This document shows positions 7,973-15,895 of a DNA stretch of 27,253 nucleotides, in pieces. Within the stretch, counting starts at the first letter, position 1, and each line of letters opens with the position of its first letter. Under the pieces are notes generated by a model that did no database searches, was not told the origin of the DNA, and saw nothing but the letters and a program-made list of their open reading frames with translations. The translations under genes were made by a program, and so were the position numbers. This DNA comes from a bacterium (GTDB lineage Bacteria > Babelota > Babeliae > Babelales > RVW-14), in contig JAHFBQ010000009.1 in assembly GCA_023249935.1 (NCBI GenBank), positions 1-27,253 on the forward strand, given 5' to 3'.

Positions 7973-9403
7973 TTACCCTATAAACAGGGTCTCTTTTGTT
8001 TCAAACGGCAACTCTGTGTCAGCCCTGAAATAATGCGTAGCAGTCCACTCCTGTAAAGATTTTCCCGTTGTAACAATAAGAAATGCCTGCCAGCCGGTTG
8101 CTGAGCCGCCATCGCCCATGGTGTACAGCATACCATCCCATTGGCGTACGATGCCCTGTCGCTGCCGCAGCTGGGTAAGCATCGGCGAATCGAGCCCTAC
8201 AACAGGATCATGTTCATCAAGATGCTGATGCCCCCTAATAATACTTATTACGCGATGACCAGCCGTATCGCCTTGCTCAAGAAAATATCGCGTTAACTCG
8301 CGACCAAATAAAAGATTACGATGCCGCTGTGAGCTTGCGCAAGCAATTGCGTCATTGTTATCGGTCAGAAAACTATTGAACTGCATACCGATGCGCAACT
8401 TTAGCGGGCTATGATTTTTCATAAGATCCACCGCTTTATCTTCGATGTACGAATCAACAAATGCATGCATGCCGATGTCTTGCAACCGTTTGAAAAGGAC
8501 CTCAAAGGTCTGAGTGGCGTTTGGAATATTATTGTTACTGATAAGTTCACGTAACGCTTTGCTCCGATCAAGCTGTACAAGACGTTCAAATCGAGCTTGA
8601 CTACTTAAGAAATGTGTCGCGTTATACCCAGGCTCAATACCGCCATGGCAGAGAGAGATGTAATCAATCTGCCGCGCCTGCTCATCATAACAACCTATGT
8701 AGGCGGCGAGAGGTAAAAAATCAAACCAGTACAAAAGATTGGGGAAATTATACAGTGAAAATTTATGACTCATTTCAGCAATCAACGAGTCTTTTGATGG
8801 TACATCATGCTTATGCACTACCTCTCGATTATTTTCACTGTAAAACTGCTGGTATTGATCATACATAACGCGCGTACTAATCGCATATTCGTGATTGCCT
8901 CGCAATAAAAATACTCGCCCCATGTTGTGGCGGTAAAGATAAAAAAGCACAAGCATAACCTCGACGCCATGAGCATTGCGATTCGTGTAATCCCCCAAAA
9001 AAACGATATGCACAGTTGGATCAATGAGTCGATACTCTTCATCCAAAACACCCTGACGCTGCAATTCCCCCAAAACATCAATCAAGTAGGCTATATCACC
9101 ATGCACATCACCGATGATACACAACCTGCTTCCTTGCGGCACAAGCGCTTTTTCTACAAAAGGAACAAAGTGCGAGGTTGAATGTACGTGCTCAAAAAAT
9201 TCAAACTTGGTTACATCGCCTTCGAGCAGTTCTCGCGGCGGCATGAGCTCATTTAGCCAATCACCTGCCTTAAAGCGAAGCCCAACACTGTGGACAAAAC
9301 GATGGGCCGCCTCATCGACGGCCTCAAATGACATGGTGTCAAATTTTTTCTGTATTTCCGCTGGTAACCGCTTAACTAACGTACTTAGTTTTGCATGCTT
9401 CAT
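7973..9403 (-). CDS. PPP-family (calcineurin-like) serine/threonine phosphatase
   Basis: The 476-residue protein carries the PPP metallophosphatase motifs in order: GDVHGD (98-103), GDYTNRN (137-143, usual GDxxDRG), RGNHEY (168-173), HGG (253-255) and RGHQH (390-394). The metal ligands GD.H, the first Asp of GDY, Asn-His of GNHE and the later His are kept; the second Asp and the Gly of GDxxDRG are both Asn. About 80 residues separate GNHE from HGG and about 135 separate HGG from RGH, both longer than in PP1-like enzymes. There are about 90 extra residues before the domain and no signal peptide. AAGGGG precedes the ATG. It lies 98 bases after acpP and may be cotranscribed. It is more like eukaryotic PPPs than small bacterial ones, so a protein substrate is plausible. 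Confidence 0.85.
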   Translation of the reverse strand: MKHAKLSTLVKRLPAEIQKKFDTMSFEAVDEAAHRFVHSVGLRFKAGDWLNELMPPRELLEGDVTKFEFFEHVHSTSHFVPFVEKALVPQGSRLCIIGDVHGDIAYLIDVLGELQRQGVLDEEYRLIDPTVHIVFLGDYTNRNAHGVEVMLVLFYLYRHNMGRVFLLRGNHEYAISTRVMYDQYQQFYSENNREVVHKHDVPSKDSLIAEMSHKFSLYNFPNLLYWFDFLPLAAYIGCYDEQARQIDYISLCHGGIEPGYNATHFLSSQARFERLVQLDRSKALRELISNNNIPNATQTFEVLFKRLQDIGMHAFVDSYIEDKAVDLMKNHSPLKLRIGMQFNSFLTDNNDAIACASSQRHRNLLFGRELTRYFLEQGDTAGHRVISIIRGHQHLDEHDPVVGLDSPMLTQLRQRQGIVRQWDGMLYTMGDGGSATGWQAFLIVTTGKSLQEWTATHYFRADTELPFETKETLFIG

Positions 9404-9501
9404 AGCCCCTTACCCATCCCCACATAAAATTTTCCCCAAATTTACTCTGCTCATTATGGGTTGTAAGGCACTACGGGAACAAGAAATCGAAAAAAGTATG
9501 G

Positions 9502-9750
9502 TTATTTTGCACGCATCTCGTGAATGAGATTAATGGCTTGCTCTACTGATTTTATCTTCTCAGCATCTTCATCTTTAATTTCAATGCCAAATGCTTCTTC
9601 GAAGCTCATGATAATCTCAACGATATCGAGCGAATCTGCACCAAGATCTTTAAATGCTGATCCTGGCATTATACTCTCTTTTGGCATGTTAAGCTTATCG
9701 GCAATAATACTAATGACTTTAGCTTTGGTATCTTCAATCGTAAACGACAT
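9502..9750 (-). CDS. acpP: Acyl carrier protein
   Basis: An 82-residue acidic protein with the standard ACP pattern. GADSLDIVEI places the phosphopantetheine-accepting serine at residue 40, followed by the helix-II recognition region FEEAFGIEI and the helix-IV end. Length and spacing are normal. AAGGGC lies six bases before the ATG. ACP carries acyl chains for fatty acid synthesis and donates them through PlsX; both plsX and fabD are in this window on the same strand, but about 3.5 kb of exported-protein genes separate acpP from fabD. Confidence 0.96.
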   Translation of the reverse strand: MSFTIEDTKAKVISIIADKLNMPKESIMPGSAFKDLGADSLDIVEIIMSFEEAFGIEIKDEDAEKIKSVEQAINLIHEMRAK

Positions 9751-9798
9751 TTGCTGCCCTTTTTTGATTTTATGCTGATTTTTTACCTTTTAGAAAAT

Positions 9799-9897
9799 TG
9801 TCATCCCGCCCCGGATTAAGTCCGGGGTGACAGAGCTCAGACGCCGCTCATCCCGAGTGATTGCATTAGCAATCGTATCGAGGGACGAGCTGAGACC
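9799..9897. repeat. Composite palindromic repeat, copy 2
   Basis: Two hairpins lie in tandem. The first pairs CCCCGGA (9809-9815) with TCCGGGG (9821-9827) and is flanked by GTCATCCC and GTGACAGAGCTCAG. The second runs from CTCATCCCGAGTG (9848-9860) to TATCGAGGGACGAG (9876-9889). The same two-part unit recurs at 20801-20912 with almost identical conserved blocks and variable loops. The remaining 9898-9964 bases show no gene. Confidence 0.78.
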
Positions 9898-9967
9898 TAA
9901 GCATCTTTTATCACAAATTCAGACTGTTATAATAAACAGTTTTTCGCTTTTTGCTAGTCCAGGCAAA

Positions 9968-9993
9968 AGAGCCCTACCGCTAGGCAAGGCTCT
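9968..9993 (-). terminator. Terminator of the 271-aa membrane protein gene
   Basis: AGAGCC (9968-9973) pairs with GGCTCT (9988-9993), with an inner CTA/TAG pair. Read on the minus strand it ends in CTCTTTTGCC, 28 bases after the stop codon at 10021. Confidence 0.65.
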
Positions 9994-10020
9994 CTATGAG
10001 CTTTTTGATTGAAAAATTAC

Positions 10021-10836
10021 TTAAAGACCTAAGCTCCAACGAACTGGCCACGTAAGCGCGCAGGCAGCCTGGGCAATCCAACCAGCTACACTTGGCGACA
10101 TAGCAAATCCAACATTTTCCGCACTAGCAACCATCGCACCATCAACAGCTTGAACTCCAAGCGCGACGCTACGTTTTGCAAACCACCAGCCAAATCCTGG
10201 TAGTTGTTTGCTAGCTTCATTTGTCACCCAACTACTTAGACCTGGAAACAATGTCATTATAATGGTAAAAACAATAACTTGTCGTACCAAGCTAGGAATT
10301 TTTATCTCATTAATTACCGGATCTACCACGTAATCCCATGAGAAACCATACACATTCTTACTAGCAGTTTCTATGGTTTGACGCAACTTGTTGCTCGCAG
10401 TTTCCAAGGTTTGACGCCACTCAAGAGGAATGTACTCGGCCTCTGGATCCATTGATTCCAGCGCATAAGTAGAAGCTGCGCCACAAGCGTTCATTGCAGA
10501 ATTCCATGCAGAAGCTACCGAAGAATTTAGTGATTGACGAAATTTTTTGATACTAGATTCCGGCTTTTTAAGTGCTTCTTTAACACCAGCTGCTACAGCA
10601 ATAGACACAAATTGTGCCCATCTTTTAGCATTTTCTTCTTCATCAAATGCTGCTACTTTACCCAATACCACCTTATCATCATAATCATCATAAGAAATTT
10701 CTTCTTGCTCATCTGCAAACAACACAGGATTACTCCTGTAGGATTTACCTTTAGCAACAACAATGGATGCTGTAGTAATAACCCCAATAAAAGTAGCAAA
10801 TACTACTAGAAAAAGTTTTTCTGATCCTGCATTCAT
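10021..10836 (-). CDS. Membrane or exported protein of unknown function
   Basis: The 271-residue product matches no family I know. It opens with an uncleaved-looking hydrophobic segment or signal (8-28), then an acidic linker with SYDDYDD (49-55). A helical region follows in which RQT(L/I)ETAS(N/K) occurs twice, at 141-149 and 152-160, an 11-residue period. A second hydrophobic segment is at about 182-200 and a Trp-rich, amphipathic C-terminus includes WPVRW (263-267). GGGGGA lies about eight bases before the ATG. Only 44 bases separate it from the Cys-rich 126-residue gene upstream, and the shared terminator follows, so these two form one transcription unit. It is likely anchored in the inner membrane with most of the chain outside. 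Confidence 0.68.
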   Translation of the reverse strand: MNAGSEKLFLVVFATFIGVITTASIVVAKGKSYRSNPVLFADEQEEISYDDYDDKVVLGKVAAFDEEENAKRWAQFVSIAVAAGVKEALKKPESSIKKFRQSLNSSVASAWNSAMNACGAASTYALESMDPEAEYIPLEWRQTLETASNKLRQTIETASKNVYGFSWDYVVDPVINEIKIPSLVRQVIVFTIIMTLFPGLSSWVTNEASKQLPGFGWWFAKRSVALGVQAVDGAMVASAENVGFAMSPSVAGWIAQAACALTWPVRWSLGL

Positions 10837-10880
10837 AATAAATCCCCCTACATTTAGCTCGTTGCTTCAGGAACTGACAG

Positions 10881-11261
10881 CTATACCATCTGCCTCTTTA
10901 ATTTCTCAATTTTTTTAGCAATACAACCTGCGCAAAACACCAAAATTTGGTCTGACTTACAGCAACTCGTAACACAACATCCATTAGCCAAAATACAGAC
11001 ACGAGGTCCATACCAACACAGATCATGAGTACATGGATCCATTGTTCCTGTCGCTAGAGGAGCATGCATTACACAAGCGCAGCCGGCACAACATACGGCA
11101 GTAGCAAGAGGCGTTGCGATCGGATGTTTCTCACACATTTCTACACCGGACTGACAACAGCCAAGACAACTAGCAAAGAAATTTTTCACTCGATCCATTG
11201 AATAAATGTCTTGAGAACTCACAATGCCCATTAATAAGAGCAAAAACATCTTTTTCATCAT
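10881..11261 (-). CDS. Exported cysteine-rich protein A (126 aa, 17 Cys)
   Basis: The protein has a short signal peptide (MMKKMFLLLLMGIVSS) and then 17 cysteines in about 100 residues, many in pairs or CxxC (CLGCC, CCAGCAC, CCVTSCC, CAGC). It ends in a basic helix (KKIEKLKR). No known family is recognised; the Cys spacing does not match a zinc ribbon or EGF pattern I can name. GGTGG precedes the tandem ATG codons. It is the first gene of a unit with the 271-residue membrane protein. In an exported protein such cysteines are likely disulphide-bonded, or could bind metal. It belongs with the three other Cys-rich genes upstream. Confidence 0.7.
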   Translation of the reverse strand: MMKKMFLLLLMGIVSSQDIYSMDRVKNFFASCLGCCQSGVEMCEKHPIATPLATAVCCAGCACVMHAPLATGTMDPCTHDLCWYGPRVCILANGCCVTSCCKSDQILVFCAGCIAKKIEKLKRQMV

Positions 11262-11364
11262 AAATCCACCATTTTTTAACTCTAATATAACCTGCTTTCA
11301 GCCTACCAGGCTTTCAAGAGGCTACAACGGCCTAAAAACCGGCGTTTTCTCTCTTAAAAAGCAA

Positions 11365-11390
11365 AAACCCCGGCCTAAAAACCGGGGTTT
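11365..11390 (-). terminator. Terminator of the Cys-rich B/C unit, with a degenerate second copy
   Basis: AAACCCCGG (11365-11373) pairs with CCGGGGTTT (11382-11390), giving a T-tract on the minus strand 34 bases after the stop at 11424. The loop-and-arm sequence GGCCTAAAAACCGG recurs at 11329-11342, so the terminator seems partly duplicated. Confidence 0.8.
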
Positions 11391-11423
11391 TGTGAATCGC
11401 GAACAAAAGCTGTCGAAGCTTAT

Positions 11424-11900
11424 TTATTCCATGTTCTCTGAGGATTTAGGACCTAGTGCTCGCAACCGACTTGCATAGCTGACACACGCTTCTTTACAAG
11501 ATCGCGTTCGGCTCTCTGCACATTGCGCACACCGGATCACCACCCCTTCACTGTAAGCTGTATGCCAAACCAATAAACCACCGGTAGCTGCAGCCAAAAA
11601 ATTCTCAGGTAGTAACTCATGGTGATACAGACAATACACACACAGCATGTTTGAGCAAAACAGACAACATTCCGCTACACACCTGCAAGATGCTGGCTCA
11701 TCTCCCTGAGGATTAGCAGGCACCTGCGTATTCTGTGTACAAGTTTCACACTGCCTGAACCCACAACTACATACATCACAGACATTTGCGGCGACGTTGG
11801 CTATGAAAACTTTCAAACGGCCTGGCGCAGCAGGAACAACTTCTTGGCTTGCAAAAATCCCTAGTCCAACAATTAATACAAGCCGTTTAAACATAATCAT
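11424..11900 (-). CDS. Exported cysteine-rich protein B (158 aa, 16 Cys)
   Basis: A signal peptide (residues 1-25, core RLVLIVGLGIFASQ) precedes a Cys-rich segment with CDVCSCGFRQCETC and CRCVAECCLFC, then a hydrophobic stretch (AAATGGLLVW) and a C-terminal part CAQC..CKEACVSYASRLRALGP. The tail resembles those of proteins C and D (C..CA..LR..A.P). The start codon at 11900 has GAGG four bases upstream, overlapping the stop of the preceding gene, 13 bases away. B is therefore the second gene of an operon with C. Function is unknown; it is not a family I can name. Confidence 0.72.
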   Translation of the reverse strand: MIMFKRLVLIVGLGIFASQEVVPAAPGRLKVFIANVAANVCDVCSCGFRQCETCTQNTQVPANPQGDEPASCRCVAECCLFCSNMLCVYCLYHHELLPENFLAAATGGLLVWHTAYSEGVVIRCAQCAESRTRSCKEACVSYASRLRALGPKSSENME

Positions 11901-11913
11901 TCATCCTCAGAGG

Positions 11914-12420
11914 TTATTCTTTTTTCTTATCCCTACTATCATCCATGGTTTGCACGTGCGGTTGTGCCATTACGCGCAACATTTTAGCACACTTTTGACA
12001 CCACTGAGAAGAAGATTTTGCACAGGTTACGGCACGATTAGCACATGAAGATAACCGTTTACTGTCTTCATTTGCGTAATCAAGCAGACATAAAAAACAA
12101 CATACCCCAGGAACACACGCTTGCCCGCAAGGAACACTTCCAGTCGAGCAAGCAATACATTCGAAGCAGGTACTCGCCCCTAAAAAAGTTGCTGCACATA
12201 GCTCACAAGCCCCTGGTTTTTGAGCTATGCAACTCATACACAAAGTACATAGCCCAAAAGGAACGGCACAGCCATCACAACAACATGCGGCAATTTGCAA
12301 ACCATAACGAGTTGCCACTTTAAGCTTAGATGGCGTTGGCGTTGCGCCATTGGCAGCAAACAATCCATGACTAGCTAAGACACCTAAGACAAACATGAGT
12401 ACTGTTTTTTTAATCTTCAT
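11914..12420 (-). CDS. Exported cysteine-rich protein C (168 aa, 21 Cys)
   Basis: The frame extends to a GTG at 12426, but AAGGAG overlaps that codon and sits five bases before the ATG at 12420, so I use the ATG. A signal peptide (to about residue 23, ..LFAANG) and a short Thr/Pro linker are followed by 21 cysteines, including CCCDGC, CTLCMSC, CELC and CFECIAC. The end is CQKCAKMLRVMAQP plus a charged tail. The order signal, T/P-rich linker, Cys core and LR.(W/M)A.P tail is shared with protein D, and partly with B, indicating diverged duplicates. It is first in the C-B operon. Function is unknown. Confidence 0.72.
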   Translation of the reverse strand: MKIKKTVLMFVLGVLASHGLFAANGATPTPSKLKVATRYGLQIAACCCDGCAVPFGLCTLCMSCIAQKPGACELCAATFLGASTCFECIACSTGSVPCGQACVPGVCCFLCLLDYANEDSKRLSSCANRAVTCAKSSSQWCQKCAKMLRVMAQPHVQTMDDSRDKKKE

Positions 12421-12548
12421 AACCACTCCTTTTTCTTACAAACACGTCAACCCAACAATGCCTCTTATGAAACAAAGTATAGTTGCTCGATTCTGGGAAG
12501 CAATAAAAGAAATCCTTGCCAATGCTCTCTCAACCAACAGCACAACAA

Positions 12549-12580
12549 AAAAGTCCCCGGAGATGAGTCCTGGGACTTTT
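12549..12580 (-). terminator. Terminator of the Cys-rich D gene
   Basis: AAAAGTCCC (12549-12557) pairs with GGGACTTTT (12572-12580), 33 bases after the stop at 12613 and with a T-tract on the minus strand. Confidence 0.78.
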
Positions 12581-12612
12581 AAATGTACATTTTACTATAA
12601 ACAAGAACCCGA

Positions 12613-13146
12613 TTAGTTAGCCTTCTTCCCGTCCCCGTCACTCATTGGTTTTGGCTTAGGCGCAGCCCAGGTTCGCAATTTTGCCGCACAATCCTTGCAT
12701 CGAGGCTCAAGACGACGTGCGACAGCCTGAGTATGTTTAGCACAAAATTGCAGTCCTTGGCTCTTGTTCCTTAACACATCATAGAGCCCCACAGCACAGC
12801 ACGCACCAGGAAAGGCAATATCATAGACCTCGGAACCACCTAGGGAAAACCACTCGTAAAGCCCCCACAACACACCTGTCGCAGAGCAACAAGTCATACC
12901 CTCTTCGTAATGGCCAGGTTGCTCAATAACACCTTGTAAATGTTCTGCAACGCTATGATTGCACAAAGCACAGTAATCACATACACCAGCCGCTACTAAC
13001 TCGGCTTTTTGCAATGCCCATTGCATTTTGGTTGGTGATGGCTTTGGAGTAGCAGTCCCACCTTGCTGTGTATCAGCAGCAAACAATCCCTGCCCAGCAA
13101 AAAAACCAACCGCCAGACCCAATAACAATTTTTTCATCATAACCAT
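12613..13146 (-). CDS. Exported cysteine-rich protein D (177 aa, 10 Cys)
   Basis: A signal peptide (LLLGLAVGFFAGQGLFAA) is followed by a Thr/Pro linker, CDYCALC, two CC pairs in a hydrophobic middle (TCCSATG, ACCAVG) and the tail CKDCAAKLRTWAAPKP. The signal end and tail align with protein C, so they are probably paralogues, though D has half as many cysteines. The purine run AGGAGAGGA directly precedes ATG at 13146; the ATG at 13140 is equivalent to the start of C and is an alternative. The gene is a single unit between two hairpins. Function is unknown. Confidence 0.72.
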   Translation of the reverse strand: MVMMKKLLLGLAVGFFAGQGLFAADTQQGGTATPKPSPTKMQWALQKAELVAAGVCDYCALCNHSVAEHLQGVIEQPGHYEEGMTCCSATGVLWGLYEWFSLGGSEVYDIAFPGACCAVGLYDVLRNKSQGLQFCAKHTQAVARRLEPRCKDCAAKLRTWAAPKPKPMSDGDGKKAN

Positions 13147-13249
13147 TCCTCTCCTCGGAAATATGAAGACTCAACAACACGCGTGGTAAGTTACTACTCA
13201 GCTGCTTGTTAAAAACGAGTGTAGAGATTTTAGAAATGGTTGGGAAGCA

Positions 13250-13280
13250 AAAACCCCTGGTTTGTTACGCCAAGGGTTTT
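13250..13280 (-). terminator. Terminator after fabD
   Basis: AAAACCC pairs with GGGTTTT (13274-13280), extended by TGG/CCA after one mismatch, 38 bases after the fabD stop, with T residues on the minus strand. It closes the rpmF/plsX/TPR/gltX/fabD series. Confidence 0.7.
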
Positions 13281-13317
13281 ATAGATTCAAAATAATATAC
13301 AGATCGAATGCAGAGCT

Positions 13318-14409
13318 TTATTGCGCTTGAGCAACTTCTTGAACAGCTTCTGCTTGCACCGCTTCTTCTAGAGGAACGGACGCCGGCGCCTGTTTCTTCT
13401 TACTACTTTTATGCACCTTCTCAATTTCAGCATCAATCAAATACTCTTGCTCAAAAGGAACGCCTAAACGCTCTAGCAAGTCTTCAACATCCTGCATCGT
13501 ATTGACCTGATAAATTTCTTTATGCGGCCATTCGCGCTTGAGCATCTTTGAAAGCTTATCGCTTGGGCCAACCTCAAGAATGATATCACAATCAGCAAAC
13601 TGCTGCATCGACTGCCACCACAATGTGTGACTCGACATCTGCCTGTTGATTAACATTTTTAGATCATCTTTGGATTCGATCATGCGTGCCTCGGTATTAC
13701 TTACAAGCGGCACCTCAAGATCATTAAAATCAACTTTCACCATGTACATCGCAAAAAGTTTTGCTGCGGTCACCATCAATCGCGAGTGAAACGCGCCGGC
13801 AACGTTAAGCATCGACACCTTACCGCCAGCAGCAATAACGTCGGCTTTAACTAAATCGAGTACATTCACCGTACCAGAGACAACAAAGTTTGTAGTAGCG
13901 TTGTAGTTAACCACTTCAGCAACCTGAACATGGGAATTTTTATCATCATAACGAGCACAAATTTCTTGCACTCTTGCTTGAGGCAGACCAAGCACTGCAA
14001 TCATGCTACCATAAACGGTTTTGGTCGCTTCTTCCATAAACAATGCGCGTTTTTTCAGCAAGTACAAGGTGTCAACAAAGCTCATACCACCCGCGGCAAA
14101 AATTGCGGCGTATTCGCCAGAACTATGTCCAGCAACAACGTCAGGCACAATACCATATTTCTCTTTAAGCAAGGAATAAACTGCCGCGCTGATGAGAAAA
14201 ATAGCGGTCTGTGCATTAACCGTTTCGCGTAACTCACGCTCAGATGATGCAAAGCAAAGCCGTACAAAGTTGGTATCGAGACAGTTTGAAGCCTCTTCAA
14301 AAAGCTCCTGCACAATCCGTTGTTTATCGTATAAATCCTTCCCCATACCCAAGACCTGTGATCCTTGGCCAGGAAAGATCATTCCAATCTTTTTTTTGGA
14401 ATTTTCCAT
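13318..14409 (-). CDS. fabD: Malonyl-CoA:ACP transacylase, with a C-terminal extension
   Basis: FabD moves malonyl from CoA to ACP to start each round of fatty acid elongation. Motifs seen are FPGQGSQ (12-18), the nucleophile elbow GHSSGEYAA with Ser96, the KKRALFM arginine that binds the malonyl carboxylate, and AFHS carrying the catalytic His. Bacterial FabD is usually about 310 residues. Here 363 residues include a tail of about 45 that is Lys-rich, then Ala/Glu/Gln/Val-rich (EAVQAEAVQEVAQAQ). GAGG lies six bases before the ATG. The gene starts 46 bases after the gltX stop. The transacylase call is firm; the tail has no known role. Confidence 0.94.
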   Translation of the reverse strand: MENSKKKIGMIFPGQGSQVLGMGKDLYDKQRIVQELFEEASNCLDTNFVRLCFASSERELRETVNAQTAIFLISAAVYSLLKEKYGIVPDVVAGHSSGEYAAIFAAGGMSFVDTLYLLKKRALFMEEATKTVYGSMIAVLGLPQARVQEICARYDDKNSHVQVAEVVNYNATTNFVVSGTVNVLDLVKADVIAAGGKVSMLNVAGAFHSRLMVTAAKLFAMYMVKVDFNDLEVPLVSNTEARMIESKDDLKMLINRQMSSHTLWWQSMQQFADCDIILEVGPSDKLSKMLKREWPHKEIYQVNTMQDVEDLLERLGVPFEQEYLIDAEIEKVHKSSKKKQAPASVPLEEAVQAEAVQEVAQAQ

Positions 14410-14455
14410 GATAACCTCGCATTCTTATAACCTTATAACCCCATTATTTTTCAGT

Positions 14456-15877
14456 TCATAAAAGCCCTAGTAAACGGTTCAACCGTTCACCACTCTCTTT
14501 TTTACCTAAAATCCCAAGAAGGTCAAACACCCCAGGACTTTGTATTGTTCCAGTTAGCGCAAGCCGCAATGACTGGGCTAAATGAACCAACTTTTCTCCC
14601 TGTACATCACACACAGAGTTTGCCACTTGCAATAAATGCTCGTGACTTAAATTTTCTTCTTCATTCAATTTGGCAGAAAATGCTCCTACCAACGACGCGG
14701 TTCTTTCGTTGCGCCACTTTGCAATCAAGGCTACGTCAAGCGAACTTGGCGCTTTAGCCAAGCCTAAAATTTGGTGTGCAACCTCTACTAAAGTAACCGC
14801 TCGCTCTTTGTATAACTTGATGAGCGCTAATAATTTTTCATTACCCCATACAGCCACAAGTTCGTCGGCAAGCGATTGGTTCATTGCAGCAATGGCTTGC
14901 AAGACCTGCTCACTCGATGATTGGCGTAGGTAGATACCATTAAGCCATTCTAGTTTCTTAGCATCAAAAATAGAACCTTTTTTGCCGACATCGTCAAGCG
15001 AAAAAAATTCTACCAATTCAGGTACCGTAAATATTTCTTGATCACCATGTGCCCATCCCAGACGTACGAGATAGTTGATCAGTGCCTCAGGCATAAAGCC
15101 CTGCGCTCGATACTCTTCTACCGATACGGCAGCATCACGTTTACTCAGCTTACTTCCATCTTTACCAAGAATGAGTGGCAGGTGGGCAAACTTGGGCGGC
15201 GTAACACCAAGTGCGTCATAGAGCAATACCTGCTTAGGCGTGTTTGGAATGTGATCTTCACCGCGAATGATATGCGTAATGCGCATAAAAATATCATCAA
15301 TCACAACGCAAAAATTATAAATCGGTGAACCATCACGCCGGATGATGACGAAATCGTCAAAATATTCACCCCTAGTTGTGATGTCACCGCGAATAATGTC
15401 ATGGAAACTGACGTGAGGTAGGTTGTCTGGCAACCTGAACCGCACACAGTGCGGCTTTTTTAAATCTTCTTCGGTATACGTTTTGTCGCGACAGGTGCGA
15501 TCATACTTTTGCCCAAAACCAGCTTCAAGACTACTGACCACTTCATCAGCATCGCGCGGCGAACAAAAGCACGGGTACGCTTTTCCGATACGCATCAGTC
15601 CTAATGCCGCAGCGCGATGCTCAACTTCACGACTCATCTGATAAACGATCGGTTCATCGGATTGAATGCCAGCCCAGGCCATCGATGCTAGCTGCGACGC
15701 AAGAAATTCCTTGGTCGAGCGCACCAGGTCTGTATCCTCAACACGTAGCAAGTATGTCCCGCCATGATGACGAGCAAACAACCAGTTGAAGAGAGCAGAG
15801 CGTAGCCCGCCTATGTGTAAATGTCCCGTCGGTGATGGTGCAAAACGCACTCGCACCGTTTGAGCATTGGCCTTCAT
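14456..15877 (-). CDS. gltX: Glutamyl-tRNA synthetase
   Basis: The class I synthetase charges tRNA-Glu (and in some bacteria tRNA-Gln). At the N-terminus, FAPSPTGHLHIGGLRSA contains the HIGH-type motif, and DGSKLSKRD is the KMSKS-type motif. CFCS...YDRTCR is the usual GluRS zinc/insert region. The C-terminal half is the all-helical anticodon-binding domain. The length, 473 residues, is normal. AGGAT stands just before the ATG, 18 bases after the stop of the TPR gene, so these are cotranscribed. I cannot tell from this whether it is discriminating or also charges tRNA-Gln. Confidence 0.96.
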   Translation of the reverse strand: MKANAQTVRVRFAPSPTGHLHIGGLRSALFNWLFARHHGGTYLLRVEDTDLVRSTKEFLASQLASMAWAGIQSDEPIVYQMSREVEHRAAALGLMRIGKAYPCFCSPRDADEVVSSLEAGFGQKYDRTCRDKTYTEEDLKKPHCVRFRLPDNLPHVSFHDIIRGDITTRGEYFDDFVIIRRDGSPIYNFCVVIDDIFMRITHIIRGEDHIPNTPKQVLLYDALGVTPPKFAHLPLILGKDGSKLSKRDAAVSVEEYRAQGFMPEALINYLVRLGWAHGDQEIFTVPELVEFFSLDDVGKKGSIFDAKKLEWLNGIYLRQSSSEQVLQAIAAMNQSLADELVAVWGNEKLLALIKLYKERAVTLVEVAHQILGLAKAPSSLDVALIAKWRNERTASLVGAFSAKLNEEENLSHEHLLQVANSVCDVQGEKLVHLAQSLRLALTGTIQSPGVFDLLGILGKKESGERLNRLLGLL

Positions 15878-15895
15878 ACAATCCTATTGTTTCGT

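Noticed and set aside
9114..9527. Plus-strand ORF of 137 codons
   Set aside because: It is antisense to the phosphatase 5' end and the acpP 3' end; no sign of coding.
13930..14232. Plus-strand ORF of 100 codons
   Set aside because: It is antisense to fabD, which is certain.
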